Shown here in pieces: positions 33,070-44,718 of a DNA stretch of 64,000 nucleotides. The stretch's first letter is position 1, and every line of letters begins with the position of its first letter. The stretch comes from Collinsella aerofaciens (lineage in GTDB: Bacteria > Actinomycetota > Coriobacteriia > Coriobacteriales > Coriobacteriaceae): the NCBI RefSeq assembly GCF_015554145.1, contig NZ_JADNHZ010000007.1, forward strand, positions 1 to 64,000, given 5' to 3'. Made by a program: the position numbers and the translations under genes. The notes below the pieces were generated by a model. The model saw only the letters and a list, made by a program, of their open reading frames with translations. It was not told the origin of the DNA and made no database searches.

Positions 33070-34738
33070 AGGCCTCGCCGTGCTCCTCTTCCCAGCTGCG
33101 GTCGTCGTATTTCTCGACCACGGCGTCGTCGTCAAAGTACAGCGGCTTGTCCAGGTTGCGGGGCTTAAAGCCCTCCATAAACTTGTCGCGGCCAAAGCTA
33201 TCGGGAATCGCCACGGGATAGCGGCCGGTAAAGCACGCGTCGCAGTAGCCGCCCTTGGGCATGACCTTAAGCAGGCCCTCGACCGAAAGGAAGGCCAGCG
33301 AATCGGCGCCGATATACTCGCAAATCTCGTCGACCGTCTTGTTGGCGCTGATAAGCTGCGACTGCACGTCGGTATCGATACCGTAGAAGCACGGCCAAAT
33401 GACCTCGGGCGAGTTGATGCGGATGTGAATCTCCTTGGCGCCGGCGTTGCGCAGCATCTTGACGAGCTGCACCATGGTGGTGCCGCGCACGATGGAGTCG
33501 TCGATGACGACCAGGCGCTTGCCCTCGATGTTGTCGCGCAGCGGGTTGAGTTTCATACGCACGCCCATGGCGCGCAACTCCTGCGTGGGCTCAATAAACG
33601 TACGGCCCACGTAGCGGTTCTTGATAAGGCCCTCGCCAAAGGGAATACCGCTCTCGTGCGAATACCCCTCCGCGGGCGGCAGGCCGGAGTCGGGCACGCC
33701 GATGACCAGGTCGGCCTCGACGGGCTCCTCATGTGCCAGCTGACGACCCATGTCGTAACGGCAGGCATAGACGCTCTTGCCGTTCATGATGGAGTCGGGG
33801 CGGGCAAAGTAAACCTGCTCAAAGATGCAGTTGGCGGGCTCTTCGGCTGCAGGCACGCCCTGCTCGGATACCAGACCCTCGGCGCTGATGCGCAAGATCT
33901 CGCCGGGACGGACGTCACGGACGTACTCGGCACCCACGATGTCGAGTGCGCAGGTCTCGGAAGCAACGACCCAGCCGCCGGCGCGCGTGACACGGACGGC
34001 GGAGTCGACCGTCGCGGCGCCGTCCTGCGACGGCAGCTGCGAAACGGCTGCGGCATCGGCCTGGTCCAGACCCTCGTCCACCAGCTTGCCCAGCACGAGC
34101 GGGCGAATGCCGTGTGGATCGCGGAATGCGTAGAGCGCCTGCTCGTTGATGAGCGTCATGGCGTAGCCGCCGCGCACGAGCTCCATGGTCTTGCGAATGC
34201 CCTCGCGCAGATGGCCCGTACGCTGGGTAAAGTAGCCGATGAGTTTGGTCGCGACCTCGGAATCCGAATTGGAGAGGAATGGCACGCCCAGCTCGATCAG
34301 CTGGCGGCGCAGCTCGTCGGTGTTGACGAGGGTGCCGTTGTGAGCAAGCGCGATAATGACGCTGTTGATGGTAGAGAGGTGCGGCTGAGAGGCTTCCCAG
34401 CTCTTGGCGCCGGCGGTGCCGTAGCGCACATGACCCACGGCCAGCTGGCCGGAGAGCGTCGACAGGTCGGCATTGGAGAACACGCGGTCGAGCAGGCCCA
34501 GATCCTTGCGGACCATAACCGTGCCGCCGTCACCCACGGCGATTCCCGCCGATTCCTGGCCACGGTGCTGCAGTGCACGCAGGCCAAAGTACGTCAGTCG
34601 AGCCACGTCGCGATCGGGCGCCCATACGCCGAAAATGCCACATTCCTCATGCAGCTGGTCGGAGTCCGGATCATACGTCGACATGGTGTTCACCTGTCCC
34701 GCGGCACGCTCGGCCGCGCGGATGGTTTCTTGAGACAT
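33068..34738 (-). CDS. purF: Amidophosphoribosyltransferase
   Basis: 556 residues. The N-terminal glutaminase has its catalytic Cys at 33 (HEECGIFG), exposed after removal of a propeptide. The PRTase domain contains the PRPP loop VIDDSIVRGTT, and the C-terminal Cys residues (GGYCDACFTGRYP) suggest the Fe-S type. It makes phosphoribosylamine, the first committed step of purine synthesis. The start at 34738 follows GAGGGGATACC, giving a 32-residue propeptide. An internal ATG (Met19) after AGGTGAACACC would give a more usual 14-residue propeptide and is a real alternative. Confidence 0.95.
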   Translation of the reverse strand: MSQETIRAAERAAGQVNTMSTYDPDSDQLHEECGIFGVWAPDRDVARLTYFGLRALQHRGQESAGIAVGDGGTVMVRKDLGLLDRVFSNADLSTLSGQLAVGHVRYGTAGAKSWEASQPHLSTINSVIIALAHNGTLVNTDELRRQLIELGVPFLSNSDSEVATKLIGYFTQRTGHLREGIRKTMELVRGGYAMTLINEQALYAFRDPHGIRPLVLGKLVDEGLDQADAAAVSQLPSQDGAATVDSAVRVTRAGGWVVASETCALDIVGAEYVRDVRPGEILRISAEGLVSEQGVPAAEEPANCIFEQVYFARPDSIMNGKSVYACRYDMGRQLAHEEPVEADLVIGVPDSGLPPAEGYSHESGIPFGEGLIKNRYVGRTFIEPTQELRAMGVRMKLNPLRDNIEGKRLVVIDDSIVRGTTMVQLVKMLRNAGAKEIHIRINSPEVIWPCFYGIDTDVQSQLISANKTVDEICEYIGADSLAFLSVEGLLKVMPKGGYCDACFTGRYPVAIPDSFGRDKFMEGFKPRNLDKPLYFDDDAVVEKYDDRSWEEEHGEA

Positions 34739-34969
34739 GGTATCCCCTCAGAGCCTCGTATTTTTGGCGTTACCCGCCTTATTATACGCACGGCGCGACG
34801 TGCTCCCCAGCGCATGAGCAGCGCTTTTTAAAAGCCCACCGAGCTAATAATCCGTTTTGTTGCCAAACATTTTATCGGTCTGTCCAGCGTAAGTGCCCGC
34901 GCCCCCAGATGGCCGCCGCGTCCGCCGTTGGGGATTACAAAGTTGCAATTGGGACGTTCGTCCTGTCTT

Positions 34970-34998
34970 TTGGCAGGTCGGCGGCGTATCCTTATAAT
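34970..34998 (+). promoter_or_regulatory. Sigma-70-type promoter for the CmpB-like gene
   Basis: TTGGCA at 34970-34975, 17-bp spacer, TATAAT at 34993-34998. It lies 27 bp before the ATG at 35025. Confidence 0.8.
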
Positions 34999-35024
34999 CT
35001 ACAACAAAGCGAGAAAGGTTCTGT

Positions 35025-36254
35025 ATGGATCGAAACGAACTCGACCCCAGCGTCCCCAGCGCCACGGAGGTCAAGAAGATCCCCCTCATCATTAAGGTGT
35101 ACGCCGTCCTGTGCATCCTTTCCGGCGTGGGCACGCTCCCGTCGGTCGCTGCCTTTATGTGGCAGGTCATCACGGCACTTGTTAACGGCAACGCCACCGA
35201 AAAGCTCGGCGACAACACGCTCGTCGCAGTCGGCCTTATCGTCGCCGGCATCATGCTCTCTGCGGCAAGTGCCGTCATCCTAATCATCTTTGGCCTGGAC
35301 CTTATCAAAAACCAGCGCCGCAACGCCGCCCGCCTGTCCTACATCCTTATTGCATTCACCGTCGTCGAGCTTTTGGTCGACGTGATGCTCCAGGGCATCG
35401 GGCCCTTCCTACTGCGTCCCGCGATCCAGCTCGGCATCCTTGTTGCACTTTCGGCAACCGTCGACCCCACGCTGCGTCAGGAGCGCGAACTGCAGCGCCG
35501 CCTGCAGGAGATGCTCGACCGCGACGCCGCCGCCGAGGGCATGCTCGGGCGCGATGAAACCGGCGAAGGCTACATCAAGCTCAACTACTTCAACCTGTTC
35601 TGGGTTTTCTTTGTCTGCTGCGTGCTCGGCCTGATCGCCGAGGACATCTGGCACATGACGGTCGACGACCCGGGCGTCTATCAGAACCGCGCCGGCATGC
35701 TGTTTGGCCCCTTCAGCCCCATCTACGGATTTGGCGCCGTGCTCATGACCATGGTGCTTAACCGCTTCTACAAAAAGAACCCCATCATCATTTTCCTGGT
35801 GAGCGCCCTGCTCGGCGCCAGCTTTGAGGTGTTCGTGGGCTGGTTTATGCAGACCGCGTTTGGCGTGGTCTCGTGGAGCTACTCGCACATAACGCTGTTC
35901 GGTTTGCCCGATCCGCTCGTGGTCCTCACGGGCGGACGCACCTGCACGGGCTTCGCCTGCCTGTGGGGCCTGGGCGGCCTCATCTGGATCAAGCTGCTGC
36001 TGCCGAGGCTGCTTAAGCTTATCAACAAGATCCCCTGGAAGAGCCGCTACTCGGCCACCGTCATCTTTACCGTTATCATGCTGGTCGACGGCGTCATGAC
36101 GCTGCAGTCGCTCGACTACTGGTACCAGCGCGTTAACGGCACGGAGCCGGACATTCCCGTCGCACAGTTCTACGGAGAGCACTTCGATAACGAATACATG
36201 GAAAACCGCTTCCAGAGCATGACCATGAGCCCCAAGGATGCGACGCGCGTGTAG
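35025..36254 (+). CDS. Putative ABC-transporter type IV membrane protein (CmpB family)
   Basis: 409 residues, at least eight membrane segments. The N-terminal half has four, then a charged linker with RQERELQRRLQEMLDRD. The second half, from YFNLFWVFFVCCVLGLIAED through RAGMLFGPFSPIYGFGAVL to ASFEVFVGWFMQTAFGVVSW, matches the CmpB-type permease family common in Firmicutes and Coriobacteria. The function of that family is not established. It is a single gene with its own promoter (34970) and terminator (36278). SD is GAGAAAGG. Confidence 0.8.
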   Translation: MDRNELDPSVPSATEVKKIPLIIKVYAVLCILSGVGTLPSVAAFMWQVITALVNGNATEKLGDNTLVAVGLIVAGIMLSAASAVILIIFGLDLIKNQRRNAARLSYILIAFTVVELLVDVMLQGIGPFLLRPAIQLGILVALSATVDPTLRQERELQRRLQEMLDRDAAAEGMLGRDETGEGYIKLNYFNLFWVFFVCCVLGLIAEDIWHMTVDDPGVYQNRAGMLFGPFSPIYGFGAVLMTMVLNRFYKKNPIIIFLVSALLGASFEVFVGWFMQTAFGVVSWSYSHITLFGLPDPLVVLTGGRTCTGFACLWGLGGLIWIKLLLPRLLKLINKIPWKSRYSATVIFTVIMLVDGVMTLQSLDYWYQRVNGTEPDIPVAQFYGEHFDNEYMENRFQSMTMSPKDATRV

Positions 36255-36277
36255 CGCTCACCGCGCCCAAAACGCAA

Positions 36278-36317
36278 AATGCCCGCCGGTATCACACGTA
36301 CCGGTGGGCATTTTTAT
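36278..36317 (+). terminator. Terminator of the CmpB-like gene
   Basis: AATGCCCGCCGGTA (36278-36291) pairs with TACCGGTGGGCATT (36299-36312), followed by a T run. Confidence 0.9.
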
Positions 36318-36344
36318 AAACGATCCTTCTATCGACGCAAGCCT

Positions 36345-36761
36345 CTACGCCTCGCACTCGACCTCGCTCACACACTCATTTTTGATGGTGCCGACGAGCG
36401 CCTGCAGCGCATCGACCACGTGCGGGCGAATGTCCCCGCCGATGAGCACGAGCATGATGTCGTCACCTACGGCAAGCTCGCCGCTTGCCAGCCACACGCG
36501 CACATAGCCGATACCCGGCATCGCGCGCGTGGCCCCGATAGCAGACCGTACCTTTTCGGCGTCGTAGTCAAAGACCATGCCGCCCACCCTGCGGCCTGGT
36601 GCCACGCCATCGGTCTCGACTCCGCGCACCTCGGCCTTGGGCGTCGCACGCACCACACCGTTATGCGTCAGATACATCCCGCAGCCTGCCGCCGAAGCAT
36701 CGGCCTTGGCCTCGCGCAGCCAAGCATCAATCGAAGGCATCAATTTGCCACTCTCAAGCAT
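36345..36761 (-). CDS. MoaE-like protein (molybdopterin synthase large subunit family, divergent)
   Basis: 138 residues. MYLTHNGVVRATP near the start and the block GIGYVRVWLASGELAVGDDIMLVLIGGDI, followed by VVDALQALVGTIKNE, follow the MoaE fold (...HR.G.L.vGe..v.vav...). The usual C-terminal lysine motif of MoaE (IWKKE) is absent; the protein ends KNECVSEVECEA. It is therefore uncertain whether it can make molybdopterin. No MoaD or other molybdenum-cofactor gene is nearby. Start after GGTAAGGGAGAAACG. Confidence 0.6.
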   Translation of the reverse strand: MLESGKLMPSIDAWLREAKADASAAGCGMYLTHNGVVRATPKAEVRGVETDGVAPGRRVGGMVFDYDAEKVRSAIGATRAMPGIGYVRVWLASGELAVGDDIMLVLIGGDIRPHVVDALQALVGTIKNECVSEVECEA

Positions 36762-36783
36762 CGTTTCTCCCTTACCGTCGTCG

Positions 36784-36818
36784 AGTAGCCAATTTGGGAC
36801 GGGGCCTTTTTAGCTACT
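36784..36818. repeat. GGGACGG-type REP hairpin
   Basis: AGTAG...CTACT arms with CAATTTGGGACGGGGCC between. Very similar to 60154-60192. It lies between the sortase and MoaE-like genes. Confidence 0.8.
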
Positions 36819-36828
36819 CTCGAACAAC

Positions 36829-37827
36829 TTATTCCTCGACCGGCGTGAGCACCATGACGGCGCGCGTGTTGCTCAGCGACAGCGAACGACAGGTCACAAG
36901 CGTTACAACCTTAGTTGCCGAAGCGGCACGATCGGTAGCATCACTCGCCACGGCAGAAGCGCCGTCGAGCATCTCGAACAGGTAGTTCTTGAGTCCGTCG
37001 TCGCCCTCAAAATTGGTCGTGCGCGCCTTGGCATACGTGTCCTCGACCACCTTGGTCGCCAGCGGACGCAGCTTATACGTCGCATCGCGCGTGATGTAGT
37101 ACACATATTCAATGCTATCGAACGTTGCCTGGTCAGTCGTATCCGAAATCACGTTGAACATCGACCCATCGTTCATATGGTGGCCGTAGATCGTGGTCTG
37201 CTGGTCTACCATTCCCGGCGCGGTGTCATCGCTATCCAGGAAAATGGCACCGGACGCGTTAGCCGTACCGTCAAACAGCGTGTTGAGGTATTTGGAGTTG
37301 TTGTTGGTCTGCACCACGGGATAGTTGATATTGGTTCCCGGCACGTAAATCCAACCCACAATCTCGGGGTTCGTCTGAGCAAGCGCATCAAAGTCGATAA
37401 TCGGCACGCCGCTGGCATCCTTATCGCTTACATATTGCTTCTCGATTTTCTGATACGAATCGCTCGCCTGCTTATAGCCAATCTGGGCATTAATAAAGAT
37501 AGCGGCGGCGGCGACAATCAGGCCGATACCGATGATGATGAGCAGAATGGGAATAATGGAGCGGCGCTTTTTGCGCGGCGGCTCGGTGCAATCCGACGGC
37601 GCGGCATGCGATGAAGACCGGGGCGGCTTCTTAGCGGAGCTATAAGACGAAGGACGATATGCGGCCGGCGCGTCCTGTCGACGATGCGTCGCCGGTGTCA
37701 CGGGGCGCGGCGCGCGCGGCTGCTGAGGAGAGGATGTCCGACCCTGCTGCGCCGCATGGGCGGCACCCGGCTTCGACGGATCGGGAATCTGAGAAGCCTT
37801 GAATCGTTTTCCCTGATAATCGGACAT
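36829..37827 (-). CDS. srtB: Class B sortase
   Basis: 332 residues. A long Pro/Ser-rich cytoplasmic tail (1-90, ending PPRKKRR) precedes one membrane segment (91-112) and the extracellular catalytic domain. NINYPVVQTNNNSKYL is typical of class B. Active-site residues are His216 (TTIYGHHMND), Cys313 (TLVTC) and Arg322 (NTRAVMV). Sortases cleave a sorting motif and join the protein to the cell wall. A LATTG surface protein is encoded at 20510 but is not adjacent; class B enzymes usually have other motifs, so pairing is unproven. SD: AAGGAGAGCC. Confidence 0.9.
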   Translation of the reverse strand: MSDYQGKRFKASQIPDPSKPGAAHAAQQGRTSSPQQPRAPRPVTPATHRRQDAPAAYRPSSYSSAKKPPRSSSHAAPSDCTEPPRKKRRSIIPILLIIIGIGLIVAAAAIFINAQIGYKQASDSYQKIEKQYVSDKDASGVPIIDFDALAQTNPEIVGWIYVPGTNINYPVVQTNNNSKYLNTLFDGTANASGAIFLDSDDTAPGMVDQQTTIYGHHMNDGSMFNVISDTTDQATFDSIEYVYYITRDATYKLRPLATKVVEDTYAKARTTNFEGDDGLKNYLFEMLDGASAVASDATDRAASATKVVTLVTCRSLSLSNTRAVMVLTPVEE

Positions 37828-37862
37828 GGCTCTCCTTATACTGCGGTGAAACGGCGGAACGC

Positions 37863-38327
37863 CTAGGCGTCAGCCATCTCCTGCTTCATCTTCTCGATAA
37901 CCTTGCGGTACTCGGGGTCGCAAGCACCCAGAATCTGCGTGGCATAGATAGCGGCGTTCTTGGCACCGTTGATGGCAACGCAGGCCACGGGCACGCCCGA
38001 AGGCATCTGCACCATCGACAGCAGCGAATCCATACCGCCCAGGTCACTCGTCTTCATAGGCACGCCGATAACCGGCAGCGGCGTAAAGGCAGCCACGACA
38101 CCACCCAGGTGGGCGGCCTTGCCGGCGGCGGCGATAATCACTTTGATACCGCGATCGGCGGCAGTCGAAGCCCACTCGTGGACCTTCGCCGGCGTGCGGT
38201 GCGCGCTCGCAATGACGAGCTCATAGGGCACACCCAGTGCCTCGAGCTCGGCGGTGCAGCCTTCCATAACGCCCAGATCGGACTTGGAACCCATGATGAT
38301 CCCGACAACCGGCTTCTGATCTGCCAT
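37863..38327 (-). CDS. purE: 5-(carboxyamino)imidazole ribonucleotide mutase
   Basis: 154 residues, class I PurE. GIIMGSKSDLGVMEG carries the Ser/Asp substrate site, ASAHRTPAKVHEW the catalytic His, and AAAGKAAHLGGVVA the glycine-rich loop. It moves the carboxyl group of N5-CAIR to make CAIR. AGGAGG is 9 nt before the ATG at 38327 and 3 nt before another at 38333; the former is preferred. No purK is adjacent. Confidence 0.95.
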   Translation of the reverse strand: MADQKPVVGIIMGSKSDLGVMEGCTAELEALGVPYELVIASAHRTPAKVHEWASTAADRGIKVIIAAAGKAAHLGGVVAAFTPLPVIGVPMKTSDLGGMDSLLSMVQMPSGVPVACVAINGAKNAAIYATQILGACDPEYRKVIEKMKQEMADA

Positions 38328-38413
38328 AAACATAGACCTCCTGTTGAGAGCGGTGACGCAGCGAATCCGCGACCCTTAACTACTGAGAGTAGTATAGCTG
38401 CTCCCGTCCCTGC

Positions 38414-38518
38414 GGTCCCCGGGTGCCCCGCGGCGGGCTGGGTTTTTATCTTCGCTCCGGTTGCTTCGCAAAGTCGCTCAGCTAAATAACCCAGCCCGCC
38501 GCGGGGCACCCGGGGACC
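38414..38518. repeat. Perfect 31-bp inverted repeat with a conserved tip
   Basis: Arms 38414-38444 and 38488-38518 match exactly (begin GGTCCCCGGG, end CTGGGTT). The tip contains TTGCTTCGCAAAG flanked by GCTCC and TCGC, as in the prs element at 16673-16748, though the arms are unrelated. It lies upstream of purE on the minus strand. Confidence 0.9.
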
Positions 38519-38559
38519 TACCGGGGATTGCCATGACGTACGTTGGCTGAAATATTAAC

Positions 38560-38595
38560 GTGGGCTCCGCCGTTCGAACGAACGGCGGAGCCCAC
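38560..38595. terminator. 15-bp hairpin between carB and purE
   Basis: GTGGGCTCCGCCGTT at 38560-38574 and its exact complement at 38581-38595, then CTTTTTATTC on the plus strand. No plus-strand gene precedes it; on minus it lies 170 bp after carB. Probably a terminator-like repeat. Confidence 0.55.
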
Positions 38596-38668
38596 ACTCA
38601 CTTTTTATTCAGCCCTAGTCATCGCACAAAGCCCCTTCGGCAGCACACGGTGCAGCCAAGTCACCGCA

Positions 38669-38753
38669 GGCCGGGGCGGGAGGCGGTCCTTTCTCTCGGA
38701 AAACTTCGCGAAGCCCAGTTTCCGAGAGAAAGTGTCCGGCTCCCGCCCCGGCC
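38669..38753. repeat. Two-tier inverted repeat after carB
   Basis: Outer 14-bp arms GGCCGGGGCGGGAG (38669-38682/38740-38753) and inner 14-bp arms CTTTCTCTCGGAAA (38689-38702/38719-38732). The tip ACTTCGCGAAGC resembles, on the minus strand, the GCTTCGCAAAG tip of the 16.7 and 38.4 kb elements. It ends 13 bp from the carB stop and probably terminates carAB. The 438-bp gap 38328-38765 is filled by these three hairpins. Confidence 0.85.
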
Positions 38754-38765
38754 GGACAGCTCGAC

Positions 38766-42080
<3,315 letters not shown>

Positions 42081-42081
42081 G

Positions 42082-43527
42082 TTAGTTCTCCTCGTTCTTG
42101 GTCGCGGCGGAACCACCATCGGCGAAATTCCAGCCGGCGAGGCGGTCCTTCGCGGTGTCGATGTCCAGGTAGTTCTCCTCGCCGTCCATGAGTCGCGTAA
42201 AGGCGGTAAAGAGATAGTGGGCATCGGTGGGGCCGGGCGAAGCCTCGGGGTGGTACTGGACCGAGAAACACGGGGCGTCGAGCAGCTGGATGCCCTCGGC
42301 GGTGCCGTCGTTGAGGTTCACATGTGTCAGGCGAATGCGACCAAAGCGCTCGTTCATCACGACCGGCGCGACGCCGCGACGCACCCAGGCGCGCAGGTCG
42401 CCATCGGCCGCATGCTCGGTTTCGCCGCCGGAAAGCTCCGGAATCAGTTTGCCCAGACTGGGGAACAGCAGGCCAAAGCCGTGGTTTTGCGCGGTGATCT
42501 CCACGCGACGGCTCACCAGATTCATAACCGGCTGGTTACCGCCACGGTGACCGAATTTAAGCTTTTCCATTTGGGCGCCGCAGGCCAAGCTGATCATCTG
42601 GTGACCCAGGCAAATACCAAAGACCGGCACCTTGCCGATCAGCTGCTGCACCTGCTCGTAGGTCTCCACCACGGCATCGGGGTCGCCGGGGCCGTTGGAC
42701 AAAAAGACGCCATCAGGATTCATGTCGAGCACCTGCTGGGCGGGCGTATCCCACGGCACGACGGTGAGGTCGCAGCCGGCACGGACCAGGCCCTCCAGAA
42801 TACCGCGCTTCACACCGCAGTCGTAGGCGACCACTTTGTGACGGGCAGGAGCGGCAGCCGCAAGCGCAAAGCCATGCGTGGCAGGCAGGTCGGCGGCCAC
42901 AAACTCGTGAGGCGCGGGACAGCTCACGGTCTTGACCAGGTTCTCGCCCACCAGCGTGGGCGCTGCGTCCAGACGCTCGGCGAGCTCGTCGACGTCGAAG
43001 ATCTCTGTCGAGATAATGCCCATCTTGGAACCATTGTCGCGCAGATGGCGCACCAGAGCGCGGGTGTCGACACCCTCGATAGCGACGATGCCGTGAGCGC
43101 GCAGGTACTCCGGCACGCTGACGGCCGAGCGCCAGTTAGAAGGCGTGGCGCACATGTCGCGAACGATCATGCCGCGCATAGCCGGAGCGCTCGCAGGGCG
43201 CACGGCGTCGCCGGGGAAGGCCGACTGGACATCGGTCTCGTCGATACCGTAATTGCCGATCTGCGGATAGGTCATGGTTACAATTTGGCCGGCATAACTC
43301 GGGTCGGTCATGACCTCAAAGTAGCCCTCAAGCGAGGTGTTGAAGCAGACTTCGCCGGTCGCGGTGCCCTCGGCGCCGCATGCACGTCCATAAAAAATGG
43401 TCCCATCCTCAAGATACAGGATACAGGGACCGCAGGTGCCCTTGCTGGTTTTGGCCAGCATACGCTGGCAAAGCTCGCTGGGCGCGAAGGTGCGGGCGGC
43501 AGCGCCCGCGGTATGGTTGTTCGCCAT
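42082..43527 (-). CDS. carA: Carbamoyl-phosphate synthase small subunit, enlarged
   Basis: 481 residues, about 100 longer than E. coli CarA. The N-terminal CarA domain starts near residue 36 ([15 protein letters not shown]), so about 30 extra residues precede it. The class I glutaminase has its Cys in [10 protein letters not shown] and His/Glu in [10 protein letters not shown]. About 36 residues are inserted between AQNHGF and [14 protein letters not shown] ([20 protein letters not shown] region), and the C-terminus is extended by about 30. Start at 43527 after GGGAAGGAGAATT. The AT-rich 206-bp upstream region probably holds the promoter. Confidence 0.95.
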   Translation of the reverse strand: MANNHTAGAAARTFAPSELCQRMLAKTSKGTCGPCILYLEDGTIFYGRACGAEGTATGEVCFNTSLEGYFEVMTDPSYAGQIVTMTYPQIGNYGIDETDVQSAFPGDAVRPASAPAMRGMIVRDMCATPSNWRSAVSVPEYLRAHGIVAIEGVDTRALVRHLRDNGSKMGIISTEIFDVDELAERLDAAPTLVGENLVKTVSCPAPHEFVAADLPATHGFALAAAAPARHKVVAYDCGVKRGILEGLVRAGCDLTVVPWDTPAQQVLDMNPDGVFLSNGPGDPDAVVETYEQVQQLIGKVPVFGICLGHQMISLACGAQMEKLKFGHRGGNQPVMNLVSRRVEITAQNHGFGLLFPSLGKLIPELSGGETEHAADGDLRAWVRRGVAPVVMNERFGRIRLTHVNLNDGTAEGIQLLDAPCFSVQYHPEASPGPTDAHYLFTAFTRLMDGEENYLDIDTAKDRLAGWNFADGGSAATKNEEN

Positions 43528-43686
43528 AATTCTCCTTCCCGGTCTCACAGGACCGGCTTAAAGGTTGGTAGTTAGGCCTCGCGGTATTCTAACCGCAAGC
43601 ATCGCCTATGGCATTAATTACATAGAATTGTTTACAAAAAGATAATTATGACGTCTCATGCATAATGATTTTTCTGGGACGGGGAT

Positions 43687-43727
43687 TAAAAATCATCCCG
43701 CGGGGCTTGTGGCTCACACGGGATGAT
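43687..43727 (-). terminator. Terminator of the 43734-44699 gene
   Basis: ATCATCCCG (43692-43700) pairs with CGGGATGAT (43719-43727); on minus it is followed by TTTTTAAT. Confidence 0.85.
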
Positions 43728-43733
43728 GGCGTC

Positions 43734-44699
43734 TTATTTTTTCTTGTCCTGTTCCAGCAGATCGGACGGTGAACGATCGGGCTTGCCGCCGCGGAAAATC
43801 TCGCGGCCATGCAGACGATGCTCCAGGTCACGTTCGGCCTTTTCCTCGTCAATCTTGGTCTGGCTCACCACCGGGTCCTCGATCAGCGACGAAACCGAGT
43901 TCACCTGTTTTTGAATGCGCTCGGCAATGGTGTCGTCCATGCTTACGATGCGCATCTTCCAGTCGATACTCGTGGCGTTGGATGAGCTCTTGGTCCACAC
44001 AAACGTCAAAATGGCGCTCTGATGACCCCGCGCGGGGAACATGCCAAAAAAGGAATCGTGCTGAATGTTGCTATCCTCGTCGATATAGGCGTGAACGTTA
44101 TACACCACGCGGTCAATCTTGTCGTTGAGCAGGGCGTTGGTCGCAAGCGCCGCGGCCTGGATCTGCCCGTTGGACAGCAGCTCGAGCTCATTGGCAGACG
44201 ACGTGTCCAACACCGTCACCTCAACCGTGCCCGTGCGCTCATCGGCCTCGTCGACAGAAAAATCAAGCGGGAACTGCGTAAAGCCGTTGCCCCATTCGAG
44301 TCCACCCTTGAGCGCGGTCGAGACGGTATCCACCGAAACGCTCTCGGACAGGTTGGCGGTATTCAGACGGCGCATCACGCCGTAGCCGATCTGCATGCCC
44401 ACGATCAGCACCAGAATACCGATGACCACGGCCATCGCGGTCTTCGTAATGGTATGGCTCACCTGCGAGCCCGAAGGATCGTCCTCGGACAGCGGGTCGA
44501 TATGTTTTGCCTGGCTCGCGCGGTCCTCGCTGCGCAGCTGCGCTAGCGCCGCTTTGTCACCGCGCTTGGCCGCAGCCTCCTTCTCACGCATGCGCTCGGT
44601 TCGCTTTTTGGCAAGCGTGGGATCCAAGACACCGGATGCATCGATTTCGGAGAATAACTCCGTCACTTCTTCCGGAGTCAAAGGGTTCTTGTCAGCCAT
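43734..44699 (-). CDS. Single-pass membrane protein of unknown function
   Basis: 321 residues. A charged cytoplasmic N-terminus (1-84, rich in Glu, Lys and Arg) is followed by one membrane segment (about 86-108, KTAMAVVIGILVLIVGMQIG). An external domain of about 150 residues contains PLDFSVDEADERTGTVEVTV and FVWTKSSSNATSIDWKMRIVSM. A charged coiled-coil-like tail ends DKKK. No family is recognised. It follows the ABC exporter gene by 19 bp on the same strand, so a shared transcript is likely. SD: GACAGGAAG. Confidence 0.75.
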   Translation of the reverse strand: MADKNPLTPEEVTELFSEIDASGVLDPTLAKKRTERMREKEAAAKRGDKAALAQLRSEDRASQAKHIDPLSEDDPSGSQVSHTITKTAMAVVIGILVLIVGMQIGYGVMRRLNTANLSESVSVDTVSTALKGGLEWGNGFTQFPLDFSVDEADERTGTVEVTVLDTSSANELELLSNGQIQAAALATNALLNDKIDRVVYNVHAYIDEDSNIQHDSFFGMFPARGHQSAILTFVWTKSSSNATSIDWKMRIVSMDDTIAERIQKQVNSVSSLIEDPVVSQTKIDEEKAERDLEHRLHGREIFRGGKPDRSPSDLLEQDKKK

Positions 44700-44718
44700 A
44701 AACTTCCTGTCATATCAA

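Noticed and set aside
43528-43686. Pyrimidine or arginine control site upstream of carA
   Set aside because: The region is AT-rich, but I could not find a convincing ARG box, PyrR anti-terminator or -35/-10 pair.
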